A DNA stretch of 64,000 bases, taken from NCBI RefSeq assembly GCF_000969905.1, contig NZ_CP009520.1, positions 2,542,001-2,606,000 on the forward strand, in the 5' to 3' direction. A model generated the notes under the pieces. The model was given only the letters and a program-made list of their open reading frames with translations, searched no databases and had not been told where the DNA came from. The stretch's first letter is position 1; each line of letters starts with the position of its first letter. Shown in pieces: positions 50,356 through 63,793 of the stretch. Position numbers and translations under genes: made by a program. Source of the DNA: Methanosarcina vacuolata Z-761. GTDB lineage: Archaea; Halobacteriota; Methanosarcinia; Methanosarcinales; Methanosarcinaceae.

Positions 50356-50670
50356 TTACTCTACTATAACAAACCTTTGTTGCATAGGAGTAGGTTCCAA
50401 TATATCCAGCGGCTGAGAGAACTTTACACTATGGAAAATAATTGGACCGTTCCCGCTTTCGACTGCAACAAACTTGAAATTGCTGGTTCCACCTTTTCCC
50501 GGTATAGTGGGCTCATCAGGTACATACGTTGACTCTACAAAGTAAACACAACTTGGCATCTCTGACAGTAAGCAGTTATAGCCGGTCGAAGAAGGGTTCG
50601 AGGGGATTGAAATTTCGAATATTTCTCCAACTGCCGCATTTATCGGGGGTAATACTTCTAATTCTTGCAT
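50356..50670 (-). CDS. chagasin-family (I42) cysteine protease inhibitor
   Basis: A 104-residue single-domain protein without a signal peptide. The three inhibitory loops of the I42 family are visible: NPSSTGY (29-35), GKGGTSNFKF and a third near PIIFHSVKFSQPL. It would block papain-type cysteine proteases inside the cell or from foreign sources. Archaeal chagasins are known. ATG follows AAGGAGGAATTAAAG. It stands alone 3' of gyrA. Confidence 0.88.
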   Translation of the reverse strand: MQELEVLPPINAAVGEIFEISIPSNPSSTGYNCLLSEMPSCVYFVESTYVPDEPTIPGKGGTSNFKFVAVESGNGPIIFHSVKFSQPLDILEPTPMQQRFVIVE

Positions 50671-51342
50671 TCTTTAATTCCTCCTTTATATCAACTCCCT
50701 CACCATTTTTCAGGTAATATTGTGTGTGAAAATACTTTACACAATTTATCTAAAATGGTTGAGTTATAAGCTAAAATGTAGTTTAAGTATATACAACTTT
50801 TTAACATTATATATTAATATAGAAGAAAAATTTTTTATTTCATCACAACAAATATACATAAATCCAGTATAGATGATAATTAATATGGATCTTACAGGAT
50901 TTTTCTCCATTAATCTCTGTTCGTTCTATGGACTTTCTATTGACTCAGCTCTTACAGAACCTGTTTTTAAGAATCAACAAAACTTAAATAGTCCCTGAAC
51001 AACAAAAAATCGTAACATTAACCGGCAATCAGAAAACATTTACTCTTTTTAATCACTAAATTACAGCTTAGAGTTTATTTATAAACACTTATAAAACGCC
51101 AGCGAGGTCTATATAAGTAAACTTTTAGATTCGCAGCATAAGGTTCTGAAGATAATGAATAAACACACCTTCCGGTACTCAATCCCTCAAAAAAATCGAT
51201 TCAAAAAACCCGCCCCGAAAATAAGTCCGTCGCCCGGCTCCCCTCCGGAAAAAAGCCCGCCGCCGGAAAGAAATCCCTAAAAAGTCTTGACTCCGGCAAC
51301 AGTTTGAGTGAAGAATTATTTTTCTTCACCCGTATTCGTTAT
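50671..51342. other. intergenic region between gyrA and the I42 gene
   Basis: No gene. The I42 promoter is presumably in the AT-rich part near 50740-50830. 51189-51269 is the second GC-rich repeat. Confidence 0.4.
51189..51269 (-). repeat. GC-rich 3' repeat, copy 2
   Basis: See 50091-50171. This copy is 74 bases beyond the gyrA stop. Flanking words (CCGG followed by CTCAAAAAA) are also shared, so the repeat is a mobile or recombining unit about 80-110 bases long. Confidence 0.6.
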
Positions 51343-54243
51343 TCACTCTTTTTCAATTTCTTCTGCTTCATCCTCTTCTGCTTCATCCCCTTCTGCTTCA
51401 TCCTCTTCTACTTCATCCTCTTCTACTTCATCCTCTTCTACTTCATCCTCTTCGGTTTCCCCGGTTTCTTCAGCTTCGTCGGCAGCTTCAAGGTCTTCCA
51501 ATTCGTCAAACTCATCTAGACCTTCAGATTCGCCTTCCGGAGCTTCGGCTTCCTCTTCTGCTCCAGTTGCTTCTGCGGCTTCTTTATCATTAAAGGCTGT
51601 GAGTTTAAGGTTCTTTTCGGCTTTTCCGTTCTGGATCCTGGCTATACCTGCGACTGTGTCGCCGGGTTTTAGATTCATAATTCTTACACCCTGGGTGTTT
51701 CTGCCCTGGATCGAGATCTCTTTAGCAGGAATGCGGATAATGATGCCGTCGGCACTGGTGAAGATAAGTTCATCGTCATCGGCTACGGATCGGACTCTTG
51801 AGACAGGGCCATTCCTCTCGTTGGTAATGATTGTTATCACGCCTTTTCCACCGCGGCGGTGCGCAGGGTACTGGGAGTACTCGGTTCTCTTGCCAAAGCC
51901 GTTTTCGGTCACCGTCAGGAGGGTTGTTGTTTCGTCAACAAGGTCCAGGCTGACAACCTCGTCGTCCGGGCCTTCAAGAGTCATACCCCGGACACCTCTT
52001 GCAGTTCGGCCCATCGGGCGGACATCTTCTTCATAGAAGCGGATAGCTTTGCCTTTCTTTGAAACCATCAGGACTTCTTTTTTGCCATTGGTAAGGAGAA
52101 CTCTTACAAGCTCGTCATCTTCGTCAAGGGTGACTGCAATTATGCCTGCTTTTCTCGGGTTCTTGAATTCCGAGAGAGGAGTCTTTTTAATGGTACCTGC
52201 CCTTGTTGCCATAAGCAGGTAGTGGTTTTTGTCAAATTCCTTGACCGGGATCATTGCATTGATTGTTTCGCCTTCCTTAAGCTCCAGAAGGTTTACTATG
52301 GCTTTGCCTCTGGACTGACGGGAGCCTTCAGGGATCTCATATACTTTTTCCCAGTAGAGCCTGCCAAGGTTTGTGAAGAAAAGGATATAGTTATGGGTTG
52401 AGGAAATGAAGAGATTTTCCACGAAGTCTTCTTCTTTCATTTCCATGCCGATTATACCCCTGCCTCCGCGGCGCTGCATAGTGTAAGTCTTGAGTGGGAT
52501 GCGCTTTATGTAGCCTCCATTGGTAATCGTGACAACAACTTCCTCTTCATGAATCAGATCCTCATCTCTAACTTCAGAAGCAGCCTGCACGATCTTTGTC
52601 CTGCGAGCATCCCCATACTTATCCTTGAGCTCCAGAAGTTCATTCCTGATTATTTCGTACTTGAGCTCATCGTTCTCAAGGATTTTTCTGAGTTCACCTA
52701 TCAGCTTTACAAGCCCTTCAAGCTCCTCAAGCACCTTCTGGGTTTCAAGTCCTGTCAGGCGCTGCAGGCGCATATCAAGGATAGCTTTGGACTGGACCTC
52801 GTCAAGGGAAAAATTCTCCATTAAACCCTGCTTTGCTTCATCAGCATTTGCCGAGCCTTTTATCAGAGCGACAACCTCATCGATATTATCCAGGGCGATC
52901 TTGAGCCCGTCAAGGATATGGGCTCTCTCCTCGCTCTTCTTGAGGTCATAAAGGGTACGCTTCTGGATAATTTCCACCCTGTATTCAAGATAGATCTCAA
53001 GAAGTTCCTTCAGGTTCAGCTCTTTTGGTTTTCCGCCAACAAGAGCCAGATTGATTACCCCGAAAGTAGTCTCCATTTGAGTATGCTTATAAAGCTGGTT
53101 TAAAACAACCTTTGGATTCGTGCCTCGAGAAAGCTCGATAACTACCCTGATTCCTTCCCTGTCAGACTCGTCACGAAGGTCGGAAATTCCCATGATTACC
53201 TTTTCCCGAACTAGCTGGGCAATATTTTCAATCATCCTGGCTTTGTTTACCTGGTAAGGAAGTTCGGTTACGATAATTTGCTGTCTGTCTTTTTTTAACT
53301 CCTGAATCTCGGCAACGGCCCTAATCTTTAAAGAACCCCTTCCGGTCATATAAGCCGATTTTATGCCTGCTGTCCCAAGAATATGAGCACTTGTAGGAAA
53401 ATCCGGCCCTTTGATTACAGTCATGAGCTCAGGAATTGTGACGTCAGGATTTTCAATAAGCATGAAAATGCCGTCGATGACCTCTCCGATGTTATGAGGG
53501 GCCATGTTTGTTGCCATTCCTACTGCAATACCTGTGGACCCATTGACAAGAAGGTTCGGAAGTTTTGCAGGGAGGACTTCGGGCTCTTCTATTGACCCGT
53601 CGTAATTTGGCATGAAGGGGACTGTTTCCTTGTCGATGTCTACCAGCATCTCTTCTGCGATTTTGTCCATACGGACTTCAGTGTAACGCATGGCAGCAGC
53701 CGCGTCCCCATCTATTGACCCGAAATTTCCCTGCCCATCAATTAAAGGGTAACGAAGAGAGAAATCCTGGACCATACGCACAATAGTGTCGTAGACCGCA
53801 GTATCTCCGTGAGGGTGATATTTACCGAGCACGTCTCCTACCACACGGGCTGACTTCTTGTAAGGTTTGTCATGCGTAATCCCTGCCTCTTTCATGGCAA
53901 AAAGGACCCTGCGGTGAACTGGCTTTAGGCCGTCTCGGGCATCGGGAAGTGCCCTTCCAACGATTACACTCATTGCATAGTTAATGTAAGAGCGTTTCAT
54001 CTCATTTTCGATGAGGATGGTAGTAACCCCACTCCTTTCTGGCTCCAGACCTTCGTCTTCGGGATCATCTGAAGCAGGGTCGGATACGTTTAATTCCAGT
54101 TTTTTGCCTGGATCTTCTTGTGTAAGGGCGGCCGAACCGTCCTCATTTTCCGGCTCTCCATCTTTATCTTCGGGGATAAGGGTAGACTGATAAGATTTTT
54201 TCAATTCATCTTCAGATTTATTCTCGTCTTCATATTTTGCCAT
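51343..54243 (-). CDS. gyrA: DNA gyrase subunit A
   Basis: A 966-residue gyrase A. After an acidic 70-residue N-terminal extension comes the breakage-reunion domain ([20 protein letters not shown], active Tyr187 in [10 protein letters not shown]), then the C-terminal beta-pinwheel with a GyrA box, QRRGGRG, which marks true gyrase rather than topoisomerase IV. The last 70 or so residues are an acidic tail with DEVEE repeats, encoded by a 15-bp tandem repeat. Cotranscribed with gyrB, 11 bases apart. It introduces negative supercoils; gyrase in Methanosarcina was gained from bacteria. Confidence 0.95.
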   Translation of the reverse strand: MAKYEDENKSEDELKKSYQSTLIPEDKDGEPENEDGSAALTQEDPGKKLELNVSDPASDDPEDEGLEPERSGVTTILIENEMKRSYINYAMSVIVGRALPDARDGLKPVHRRVLFAMKEAGITHDKPYKKSARVVGDVLGKYHPHGDTAVYDTIVRMVQDFSLRYPLIDGQGNFGSIDGDAAAAMRYTEVRMDKIAEEMLVDIDKETVPFMPNYDGSIEEPEVLPAKLPNLLVNGSTGIAVGMATNMAPHNIGEVIDGIFMLIENPDVTIPELMTVIKGPDFPTSAHILGTAGIKSAYMTGRGSLKIRAVAEIQELKKDRQQIIVTELPYQVNKARMIENIAQLVREKVIMGISDLRDESDREGIRVVIELSRGTNPKVVLNQLYKHTQMETTFGVINLALVGGKPKELNLKELLEIYLEYRVEIIQKRTLYDLKKSEERAHILDGLKIALDNIDEVVALIKGSANADEAKQGLMENFSLDEVQSKAILDMRLQRLTGLETQKVLEELEGLVKLIGELRKILENDELKYEIIRNELLELKDKYGDARRTKIVQAASEVRDEDLIHEEEVVVTITNGGYIKRIPLKTYTMQRRGGRGIIGMEMKEEDFVENLFISSTHNYILFFTNLGRLYWEKVYEIPEGSRQSRGKAIVNLLELKEGETINAMIPVKEFDKNHYLLMATRAGTIKKTPLSEFKNPRKAGIIAVTLDEDDELVRVLLTNGKKEVLMVSKKGKAIRFYEEDVRPMGRTARGVRGMTLEGPDDEVVSLDLVDETTTLLTVTENGFGKRTEYSQYPAHRRGGKGVITIITNERNGPVSRVRSVADDDELIFTSADGIIIRIPAKEISIQGRNTQGVRIMNLKPGDTVAGIARIQNGKAEKNLKLTAFNDKEAAEATGAEEEAEAPEGESEGLDEFDELEDLEAADEAEETGETEEDEVEEDEVEEDEVEEDEAEGDEAEEDEAEEIEKE

Positions 54244-54254
54244 TTTTAGCCACC

Positions 54255-56855
<2,601 letters not shown>

Positions 56856-57138
56856 GAGCGTGTCTTAAAATTAAATTTGAGTTTACAATTGGGATAGGAC
56901 TTGCACACTTGAATTGAGAAGCATTAATATTAAGCCGTTAAATGTCTAAAATATAATTTTAATCAATAATGCTTATTGAATTTGGTTTTATACCTCTAGT
57001 GCGTAAGTCCGATAGGATTACAGATTATCTTTAGGTCAATCTGTACCTGAATTGCTGAAAAAATTTACGGTATAAATTTTAAAGTTAACATTGTCCATTA
57101 TCCAAATGTATGAATGATTTGAATTTTAAGACAGCCTC
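56856..57138. mobile_element. 283-bp IS5-type MITE
   Basis: Inverted ends GAGCGTGTCTTAAAATT (56856-56872) and AATTTTAAGACAGCCTC (57122-57138), differing at two of 17 positions, with TA on both outer sides. The same end sequence bounds a recognisable IS5-family relic at 58090-58571. A second, unrelated MITE is inserted inside (56897-57010). Confidence 0.75.
56897..57010 (-). mobile_element. MITE, 114-bp GGACTTACG family, copy 2 (nested)
   Basis: Bounded by GGACTTGCACAC and GTGCGTAAGTCC. Its reverse complement aligns along its length with the copy at 62616. GATAGGA flanks both sides (56893-56899 and 57011-57017), partly overlapping the tips, so GATA may be the target duplication. It lies inside the IS5-type MITE and so is younger. 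Confidence 0.75.
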
Positions 57139-57189
57139 TAAGTTATGTAGCCATCATCTTTCCTTTCACTATAAGCCAACCAGTCACGA

Positions 57190-57696
57190 TCACTCATTTG
57201 ATGAACCAAATAAAGTTCCTAGTCCACTGAATCTATCTTTTTTTTCAATGTTTATTTTGTATACTATTGGATGCGTATTGCGATCGTAAGATTTGCGTTC
57301 GGTAGTATCCCACTTAATATTGTAATCTTTTTTTATCCGCTCCCTAGCTCTTCTGGCTATATTGTTGAAAGATAAAAATATTAACGGTTCGTCTTTCGAT
57401 TTTATTCTTCTACCAAAAAATTTGTTCAGCAACTCTACACTATCATGCGCAAAATTTTCTTTAGAGATAATGTATTTTACAACCTCGTTGACAGTTGGAA
57501 GAGTTGTGTTCATGTTTTCTTGCTTACAAGTCTTCGTTTCTGGCATATTGATATTTGTATCTGAGTTAATTTCCTTGACAAGCTGAGATTTGGAAATTTC
57601 CGCCAGTGATGAAAGAATCTTTGCGAGAAATTCAGGGTCGTCTTCTTCTAAATATATTGGTCCTAATCCTTCGAGATGTAACTTTACTTTTGTCAT
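57190..57696 (-). CDS. hypothetical protein with repeated 5' region
   Basis: A 168-residue soluble, charged protein I do not recognise. The N-terminus (MTKVKLHLEGLGPIYLEEDD) is followed by a variable Asn/Thr-rich linker (about 45-68) and a helical domain with RRARERIKKDYNIKWDTTER. A truncated copy of the promoter-to-codon-40 segment lies 240 bases upstream, and a third shorter piece of the start lies between (57697-58012). This suggests reshuffling of N-terminal modules, as seen in variable or toxin/antitoxin-like genes, but that is inference. No ribosome site is obvious. Confidence 0.55.
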   Translation of the reverse strand: MTKVKLHLEGLGPIYLEEDDPEFLAKILSSLAEISKSQLVKEINSDTNINMPETKTCKQENMNTTLPTVNEVVKYIISKENFAHDSVELLNKFFGRRIKSKDEPLIFLSFNNIARRARERIKKDYNIKWDTTERKSYDRNTHPIVYKINIEKKDRFSGLGTLFGSSNE

Positions 57697-58012
57697 AATA
57701 CGAAATTCCTTCGAGGTGTAATTTTACTTTTATCATAATCAGAAATAGGCGTTTTAACATCATACGTATTTCGTAAAATACGAGAAATTTGGTAATTAGT
57801 ATTGGTTATGGTTGGATTGCAGCTGAGATTTGGAAATTTCCGCCAGCGATGAAAGAATCTTTGCGAGAGACTCAGGATTGTTTTCTTCTAAATATATTGG
57901 TCCTAATCCTTCGAGATGTAACTTTACTTTTGTCATAATACGAAATAGGCGTTTTCGTAATATAAATATTTCGCCAAATTCGAGAAATTTGGTATTGGTA
58001 TGGTTATTGCTT
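57697..58012 (-). repeat. duplicated 5' segments of the 57190 gene
   Basis: A 5' copy starts with an ATG at 57936, exactly 240 bases from the real start at 57696, and stays in frame for about 40 codons (MTKVKLHLEGLGPIYLEENN). Between them, at about 57706-57737, only the first dozen codons recur (ATGATAAAAGTAAAATTACA). The upstream sequence AAATAGGCG...GAGAAATTTGGTA is repeated as well. Confidence 0.8.
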
Positions 58013-58089
58013 GGATGTTATTAATCTCTCGTTTCGTGGATATATACAAAAATAGAACTTATTTATCAATTTGCTTAAGTCTTATCCCT

Positions 58090-58571
58090 AAGACTGTCTG
58101 AATATTCCTTTTCACTTGCTTAAAGATTTGATACGAGCCTTGCAGTATTATAACCGCGTACTCCTGGTGTTTCTGTGGTTTTAACCAACTAGCTATCTAA
58201 AATTGCTGCACTAAGCTCTGGTTCTCTCCCATTTGCAATTCTCAGTTCTGTTCTCAGTGCAACGTTTACACGCTATCAAATTCCATCAAGCCGCCAAAAA
58301 CGGAAATAGCGGTAACAGTTTTCCAATGAAGAAATTCATGTGGTAACATTCACCATGCACAACCCGAACGTAGTAAATAAAAGATGGCGTTTAATATCTT
58401 TCGATAGGAATGAATGCGTTTTCTGTCTCTATTGGTTCTGCAACTCGGAATATGAGGCTTAATTTTTCTCATTTTTAATTGGAGAAATCACTAGGATAAG
58501 GAATTCTTTTATTTTGAGCTGGCACTAACGAACAATCTGGTTACAGAAATATTTAATTTTAAAACAGCCTC
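58090..58571 (-). mobile_element. IS5-family (DUF4096-type) transposase relic
   Basis: Minus-strand translation from ATG 58472 gives RKRIHSYRKILNAIFYLLRS, GCAW-stop-MLPHEFLHWKTV, then, after a frameshift, YRYFRFWRLDGI, VNVALRTELRIANGREPELS and VKTTETPGVRGYN. This is the N-terminal half of a DUF4096-bearing IS5-family transposase with three stops and a frameshift; the catalytic C-terminal half is missing. Tips: AATTTTAAAACAGCCTC (58555-58571) and a worn AAGACTGTCTGAATATT (58090-58106). It is the probable source of the MITE at 56856. Confidence 0.85.
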
Positions 58572-59192
58572 TTAGATCCACAACTGCGAAAGAACGAAAA
58601 AAAGGTATCTGTACCTTTACTCAGTATTTTTTCAAGCCGTAACAACTTATATCACTATCTTATAAACTAGTTCGCCTGACCACAACCTTTGCGCTGCAAC
58701 TGTTGCGCCAGTTGATCACGCCGACCACGTTGCTGCTTGGTTTTTCGGTCAAGCCTTTTTTGAAACCTAAGTTCCGCATTTTTAGGCGCATAAATGTCTC
58801 CTGATATCGGAGTATGCGCTTAAATTTAAGCACCTGATCTTTGTAGCAAAATTTCAAAATCGAGATCTGGTAACTTCACATCTTCTCGTTACTACATCTA
58901 TGCGCTTAATATTTGGGAACTAAGGTTGAAAAGGCTTGTGATCACGCCGATAGGGTTTGGGGATAAGTTCATCAAACTCAAACGTTACTAGGGTTTTCGC
59001 TCAAGCCTTTAAAAGAGGGTTGTAACCACGCCCGCTGCATGGTCCAAAACGAAATTCGGGTAAATCAGACGCCCTGAGCTCGTTGAGAATGTAGCCTTCC
59101 TGACCCCTAATTCAGCCCTCTTGAGCGAAGCGTAGCATAGCGAAAAGGGCACCGTCCTCCCGAGACGGAACTCGGGTGACGGAACTCGGGTG
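58572..59192. other. intergenic region with scattered repeats
   Basis: No convincing gene. GATCACGCCGA recurs at about 58714 and 58940, and a GGCTTGASCGAAAA word (minus strand) recurs near 58750 and 58990. TTAAATTTAAG palindromes and a doubled GACGGAACTCGGGTG (59164-59193) are also present. The 65-codon frame at 58660-58857 is not called. Confidence 0.45.
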
Positions 59193-60302
59193 TTACAGCA
59201 TACCCATATCTTTGAGCCTATTGGGCAGGTATACCTCGGTTACGAAATCAAGGCCTTTGCCTGCAAAAGCCTGCTGTTCGGCCTTTTTCCCTATATCGAG
59301 CTGGAGCTGGATTTGTTCTTTCCAGTAGTCGGACTCGAAACGCGGGTCGGAAAGTTCGCTACGCAGTGCATTTATATCCTGATCGGTAAGCTTGTCGGTC
59401 GAGAGTTCGTATTCAACTATGTCTGAGGGCTGGAGGCCAAGGAACTTGGCTGCGGGGGTTGCCATAAATTCCGAGAGATGAGCACTTTTTATAGCCCCGT
59501 AGGCAACAGAGGCATAGATCCTGTAAGACCATGGATCGCCGTCCGTAAAAACGGCTACGGGGATGCCCAATTCCTCGTTCATGCGCTTGATAATCCTTCG
59601 GGTTGAACGGGCAGGCTGGCCTTTGAGGTGGACAAGGATCGCATTGTAGGCTTCATCAAACCCGTTTTCCATTAGACGTGCGTACATACCACCGGTTTCT
59701 ATAGCAATAATCATGCTTGCATCATGGGCTTTGAATTCGATATTTTCCACATTGAAGGGAATCTGGTACCCTCCTTCCCCCACGTCCTTTTGGCAGTGAA
59801 TATTCCGTTCTCCGCGATTTGTCTGCTCTGTAATTTCAATAGGCCCGAACATGGTAGCTCCGTCTTCTTCAGGGCGCATATGGAAATACTCTCTCTGAAG
59901 GCTTGTGAGAAGTTCAAGGTCTTCGATCAGACGGTCGCTCTCAGCCTGTTCTTTGAATTTCGCAGCTTCCCAGCCTTCCGAGATATAGTAAAGCTCTCGA
60001 AGCGTTGAACCGCGGTTCTGGGCAAGGTGCTCGTTTATAAGGAACTCGGTGGCGTAAGTAGTTTTCAGGAGCTGGAATGCCCCTTTTACGGTTTTTGCAC
60101 TTCTCTCGCTTTCCCGGTCTCCGTAGACCCAGACATCGCTCTCGTCGGAATATTCCAGATTTGACTTTGTCCGGCTTGGAAGGCTGATGCTTGGGACAAC
60201 CTCATCTTCAAACTGGTTATAAATCTTCTCTGCAAGCCCAAACAGCTTTTCTTTTGCCAGGATGTCTCGCTGAGCTTTTTTATTACTTATTTCTCTAGCC
60301 AT
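59193..60302 (-). CDS. top6A: DNA topoisomerase VI subunit A
   Basis: A 369-residue Spo11-type catalytic subunit. [13 protein letters not shown] holds the active Tyr (second of the pair, Tyr106) in a CAP-like domain. TOPRIM follows: [13 protein letters not shown] and [15 protein letters not shown]. It forms an A2B2 enzyme with the upstream gene and relaxes or decatenates DNA by ATP-driven double-strand passage. ATG is two bases after the top6B stop, and its Shine-Dalgarno GGGGGCG lies inside the top6B end, so the two are translationally coupled. Confidence 0.97.
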   Translation of the reverse strand: MAREISNKKAQRDILAKEKLFGLAEKIYNQFEDEVVPSISLPSRTKSNLEYSDESDVWVYGDRESERSAKTVKGAFQLLKTTYATEFLINEHLAQNRGSTLRELYYISEGWEAAKFKEQAESDRLIEDLELLTSLQREYFHMRPEEDGATMFGPIEITEQTNRGERNIHCQKDVGEGGYQIPFNVENIEFKAHDASMIIAIETGGMYARLMENGFDEAYNAILVHLKGQPARSTRRIIKRMNEELGIPVAVFTDGDPWSYRIYASVAYGAIKSAHLSEFMATPAAKFLGLQPSDIVEYELSTDKLTDQDINALRSELSDPRFESDYWKEQIQLQLDIGKKAEQQAFAGKGLDFVTEVYLPNRLKDMGML

Positions 60303-60304
60303 TT

Positions 60305-62170
60305 TTACGCCCCCTTAAAGGCTTTTGCCCCGGTTACAAGCTCTTCTTCAAGCCCTTCCACAACAAGGTCCGGAAATTTCCCGAGTTCTTTGTCGGTTGC
60401 AGATTCTATCCTGTAGCTTAGAACCTTTGAAGAACCAGTTGCTGCGGAGATATCCCATACATAATCGTAATCATTGCCCAGAGTCACAACCTTTGGTTCG
60501 GGCTTTGCTCCGAGTATTGTCCAGGGAAGCATTTCATGAACCCTGAAAGAGTATGTAGAGGTTCCGAAATTCTTGACCTTTATTATAACGTCTGCAGTCC
60601 CATCCTCATTTTTCTTCACTTTTCTGTGTACCAGCAGGTTTCCCATAATCTTTGCAACAACTGGATTAATGTCAGGGACATCTTTTTCCAGGATGTTCGC
60701 AACTTTTACAGCCATCTTAGGGAGGACCTTTGTAATAATAATCTCTTTTTCCCGGCGCTTCTTGAGGTTGCTCTGCTTACTCATGTAGTGCTTGAGCTTT
60801 CTTGCAACGTCTTTGATCGCGAGGTCAATCTCGTCCTTAATCACAGGAATGTCAGCAATAGCATCTTTTGATTCTGAAGTGAAAGGCACGTTAATAGAAG
60901 CAATATGGATAAGGAGGATAGCCGGTCCTGCAGGAACTCCCCCTCCGGGCTGGTTTAAGCCATACTGTTTCCATTTAATGTCTTCTACGGCATGTGTTGT
61001 CACACAGCCTCCCTGCTGGTAAAGCAAAGGCACACGGTTAGCAAAACGCATTATACTGATCTTTTCTTCTTTTGGAAGTTTTCCCCCGTAAGCGAGTCCA
61101 ACTTCCACCACAAAAGGATTTCCTGAATATACTGCGGGTTTTCGGGTGCTTGTGGCAATAAAATCCACATTCGTTTCTTTTTCAAGCCCCCTGTAAATCA
61201 GCTCTTCTCCTATTGGGGAAAGGCAGTCTGTAGGAGGAGCCATGATCTTTACCTTCTCAAAAGCCTCAATTAGCTTTCTTGCCTCGTGGCGGCCAAGGGC
61301 ATGAGGGTCGATCTCAGGGTCAAGCCCTGAAGCTTTGCAGATTTCCTCGGCAGTCAACAGCCCAATTTTGCAAAAAGAGTAGCGGAGGAACGGGGCAAGT
61401 TTCTGGCGCTCAGTATAATGGAGCATCTTCATTAGAGTGCCAAGTTCTATACCTTCAGGATGGGGCAGGATTTCTTCGGCTGGCTCGGGCATCTTATCCG
61501 TGGCTCTTTCAAAAACTTCCTCATTGCCGTCAGGTTCTATAAGGGTAATTCTTGCATGGGGGTTCACGATTGCAGTAGCTTTGAGGTACTCGGAAATTGA
61601 CTGTCTTCTTCCTTTTACGTAGGCAGCCTTCATTTCCAGCTCGATCTGAGTCCCGTGTGGGCGGAACCAGTCTTTTATCTCGTCTTTCAGGATATCGGGC
61701 TCATTCGTGCTGGTATTGATCATAAGTTCGTAATAATGTGCAGGGTTACCGGAGCCGGTTTTGGAGAGGATTTTCGTCTGCCTGCCCGCAGTCATCTGGG
61801 AATAGAGCACGGCTGCGGAAATCCCTATTCCCTGCTGTCCCCTGCTTTGCTTGAGGGCATGGAACCTGGAACCATAGAGAAGCTTTGCAAAAACTTTGGG
61901 AATTTGCTCTTTTACAATTCCTGGCCCGTTATCTTCTATAATAACAGTTACGTAGTCCTGTCCGGTTCTTTCAATCTGGACAAGAATATCGGGCAGAATT
62001 CCTGCTTCCTCACAGGCATCAAGGGCATTGTCAACAGCTTCTTTTACGGTTGTTATGAGGCTTCGAGGAGCCGAATCAAAACCCAGGATCTGTCGGTTTT
62101 TTTCAAAAAATTCTGCAACGCTTATTGACTTTTGATTTTTGGCAAGTTCTTCTGCAATGGTGAATTCCAT
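60305..62170 (-). CDS. top6B: DNA topoisomerase VI subunit B
   Basis: A 621-residue ATPase subunit. GHKL motifs are clear: [28 protein letters not shown] and [20 protein letters not shown] helix-two-turn-helix insert, transducer domain and C-terminal Ig-like domain (about 530-610) fit the methanogen type. It is the first gene of the pair. A TATA-like element (62214-62229) and TGAGGT precede the ATG at 62170. Confidence 0.97.
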   Translation of the reverse strand: MEFTIAEELAKNQKSISVAEFFEKNRQILGFDSAPRSLITTVKEAVDNALDACEEAGILPDILVQIERTGQDYVTVIIEDNGPGIVKEQIPKVFAKLLYGSRFHALKQSRGQQGIGISAAVLYSQMTAGRQTKILSKTGSGNPAHYYELMINTSTNEPDILKDEIKDWFRPHGTQIELEMKAAYVKGRRQSISEYLKATAIVNPHARITLIEPDGNEEVFERATDKMPEPAEEILPHPEGIELGTLMKMLHYTERQKLAPFLRYSFCKIGLLTAEEICKASGLDPEIDPHALGRHEARKLIEAFEKVKIMAPPTDCLSPIGEELIYRGLEKETNVDFIATSTRKPAVYSGNPFVVEVGLAYGGKLPKEEKISIMRFANRVPLLYQQGGCVTTHAVEDIKWKQYGLNQPGGGVPAGPAILLIHIASINVPFTSESKDAIADIPVIKDEIDLAIKDVARKLKHYMSKQSNLKKRREKEIIITKVLPKMAVKVANILEKDVPDINPVVAKIMGNLLVHRKVKKNEDGTADVIIKVKNFGTSTYSFRVHEMLPWTILGAKPEPKVVTLGNDYDYVWDISAATGSSKVLSYRIESATDKELGKFPDLVVEGLEEELVTGAKAFKGA

Positions 62171-62213
62171 GAAAATTTACCTCAGGTTGAAAAATCAATG
62201 TAACTTTATACTA

Positions 62214-62229
62214 CTTTAAATATTCTTTT
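62214..62229 (-). promoter_or_regulatory. likely top6B promoter (BRE/TATA)
   Basis: On the minus strand the sequence CAAAAGAATATTTAAAG gives a purine-rich BRE followed by a TATA-like box, about 45 bases upstream of the top6B ATG, a normal distance for a short archaeal leader. Confidence 0.4.
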
Positions 62230-62615
62230 GCACATATATCTAAAGTAGGAATTTTTGCCTTAAAAGTAATGCGATTGTTAAGATTTTAGGGTTTTAGCGC
62301 CTTACTGTTCTAGTGCTTTACTATTTTTGCATTTTACTTTTCTAGTGATTCGATTCCAAAATCAATTCCTTATTTCCTGAAAAAAATATGTGATCGTCGT
62401 AGCTATTCAAAGGTCACGTTTTATGAATCTACTTCGGAATCACAGTACTATTGTTTGCGATTTTAGTATTTTACTTTTCCAGTGTTTTATGATTTTAGCG
62501 TTTACTGTTATCTAATGCTAATTGTTTTAGTATCAAGAAATTCAAAGTTTTGATTCATCTGTTTTGTAAAATCCCGATTCTCAAAGAGCATTGACTTATC
62601 ATATTTCATTGTTTA
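62230..62615. other. intergenic region upstream of top6B
   Basis: No gene. Degenerate repeats around TTTTACTTTTCTAGTG and GATTTTAGC recur between 62285 and 62515. Confidence 0.4.
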
Positions 62616-62729
62616 AGATTTACGCACTTGAAATATAAAATCAACCACAATAAACAGTGTAGTCAGAGATTCTTTTTAGACCGTTAAAGGTTTAACGCTA
62701 TCGATTTCTCGTTTCAACCGCGTAAGTCC
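62616..62729 (+). mobile_element. MITE, 114-bp GGACTTACG family, copy 3
   Basis: Begins AGATTTACGCAC (tip worn at two positions) and ends CGCGTAAGTCC. Aligns with 10267-10381 in the same orientation and with the reverse complement of 56897-57010. Followed 10 bases later by a 24-bp tandem repeat. Confidence 0.75.
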
Positions 62730-62739
62730 TAATTGTTAT

Positions 62740-62811
62740 AAGAACAAGAATGAGGGCAGATCTAGGAACAAGAATGAGGGCAGATCTAGGAACAAGAATG
62801 AGGGCAGATCT
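62740..62811. repeat. 24-bp perfect tandem repeat, three copies
   Basis: AGGAACAAGAATGAGGGCAG plus ATCT, three times, the first copy with one change (AAG for AGG). It lies just 3' of the minus-strand membrane protein at 62852. Confidence 0.95.
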
Positions 62812-62851
62812 GCAATTATGCACCATTATTCCATTGGCTACATAGCTCTCA

Positions 62852-63262
62852 TTAATTTATCTGCATAAGGCTCTGTGTTTTAACCTCCCTCTTTTCCATG
62901 TAAAGAGTGATCAAAAGTATTGTAATGTAACCTCCTGATATAATCGCAGTCTTATTAATTTCTATTTTCAACAAGGTTGCAATTATTATTACAATAAGCC
63001 ATAGGAAAAAACCCAGTAAATTACTTTTAAGCCCTATTATGTCTTCAATTCTCTTTTTTTCGTCAATTACTTTTCTGGAGACTATATAATGCCCCAGTAT
63101 TATGAAGAAAATGGTAAGACCTATATTAACCCAAATAACTATTTGATTAGAAAAATGTAATACATCGCTCGTCTTAAAAGACAACCTGAACATAATAAAA
63201 CTAAATACAGCGCCTAACACTAAACCAAAAATCTCTTCAGATTTGAATTTTTGTACTTTCAC
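62852..63262 (-). CDS. four-helix membrane protein, hypothetical
   Basis: A 136-residue protein with four membrane helices (GLVLGAVFSFIMFRL, IVIWVNIGLTIFFIILGHYI, LLGFFLWLIVIIIATLL and IISGGYITILLITLYM) and a charged loop (SRKVIDEKKRIEDIIG). I do not recognise the family; the pattern recalls DUF2178-like small archaeal membrane proteins. It stands alone. Confidence 0.6.
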   Translation of the reverse strand: MKVQKFKSEEIFGLVLGAVFSFIMFRLSFKTSDVLHFSNQIVIWVNIGLTIFFIILGHYIVSRKVIDEKKRIEDIIGLKSNLLGFFLWLIVIIIATLLKIEINKTAIISGGYITILLITLYMEKREVKTQSLMQIN

Positions 63263-63793
63263 AAAATATCACATTTTAAATTAAATTTTTGTAATCATCT
63301 TACCTCAAATTAATTAAGAATTACATATTTATGATACAAAATAAAGTACAATAGATATCATAGTTGAAATTTAAGTTTTGAAAGTTACGAGTTTAAGGCT
63401 GTTGGTTTTGTAGTTTAAATCGTGAATCCTATTATCTTATATTTGAAGAGCGAGAGAAAACAATTCTAAATATAAAAAGGCAAACTTCTATAAAGTTCGT
63501 CCTGGTATTGCATCATTGATGATGTACGTTTATGGATTTGATATACTTAAGACATTCCATAAAGTATAAGAAGTAATTCTAAAGTATCGAAGCACTGTTA
63601 TTTTTCTACATCACTAATTGTTTCAAGCACGTGGATGTGTTTAAGTATTTTTTAAAAGAAAAATACCCAACAGTTTCGATCTCAATAAAAGGTTAAGGTA
63701 GAAAGCCATGACATGCTAAAAAATATGTTGCTTTCGTTTTGTCGTTCCTTCTGTTTTATTCTGGCAGAATGCACTAATATTTAAGCCGGAGAA
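63263..63793. other. intergenic region
   Basis: No gene seen. AT-rich, with no clear repeats. Confidence 0.4.

Noticed and set aside
58660-58857. 65-codon frame, minus strand
   Set aside because: Composition is uneven, there is no ribosome site and it lies in a repeat-containing intergenic stretch.
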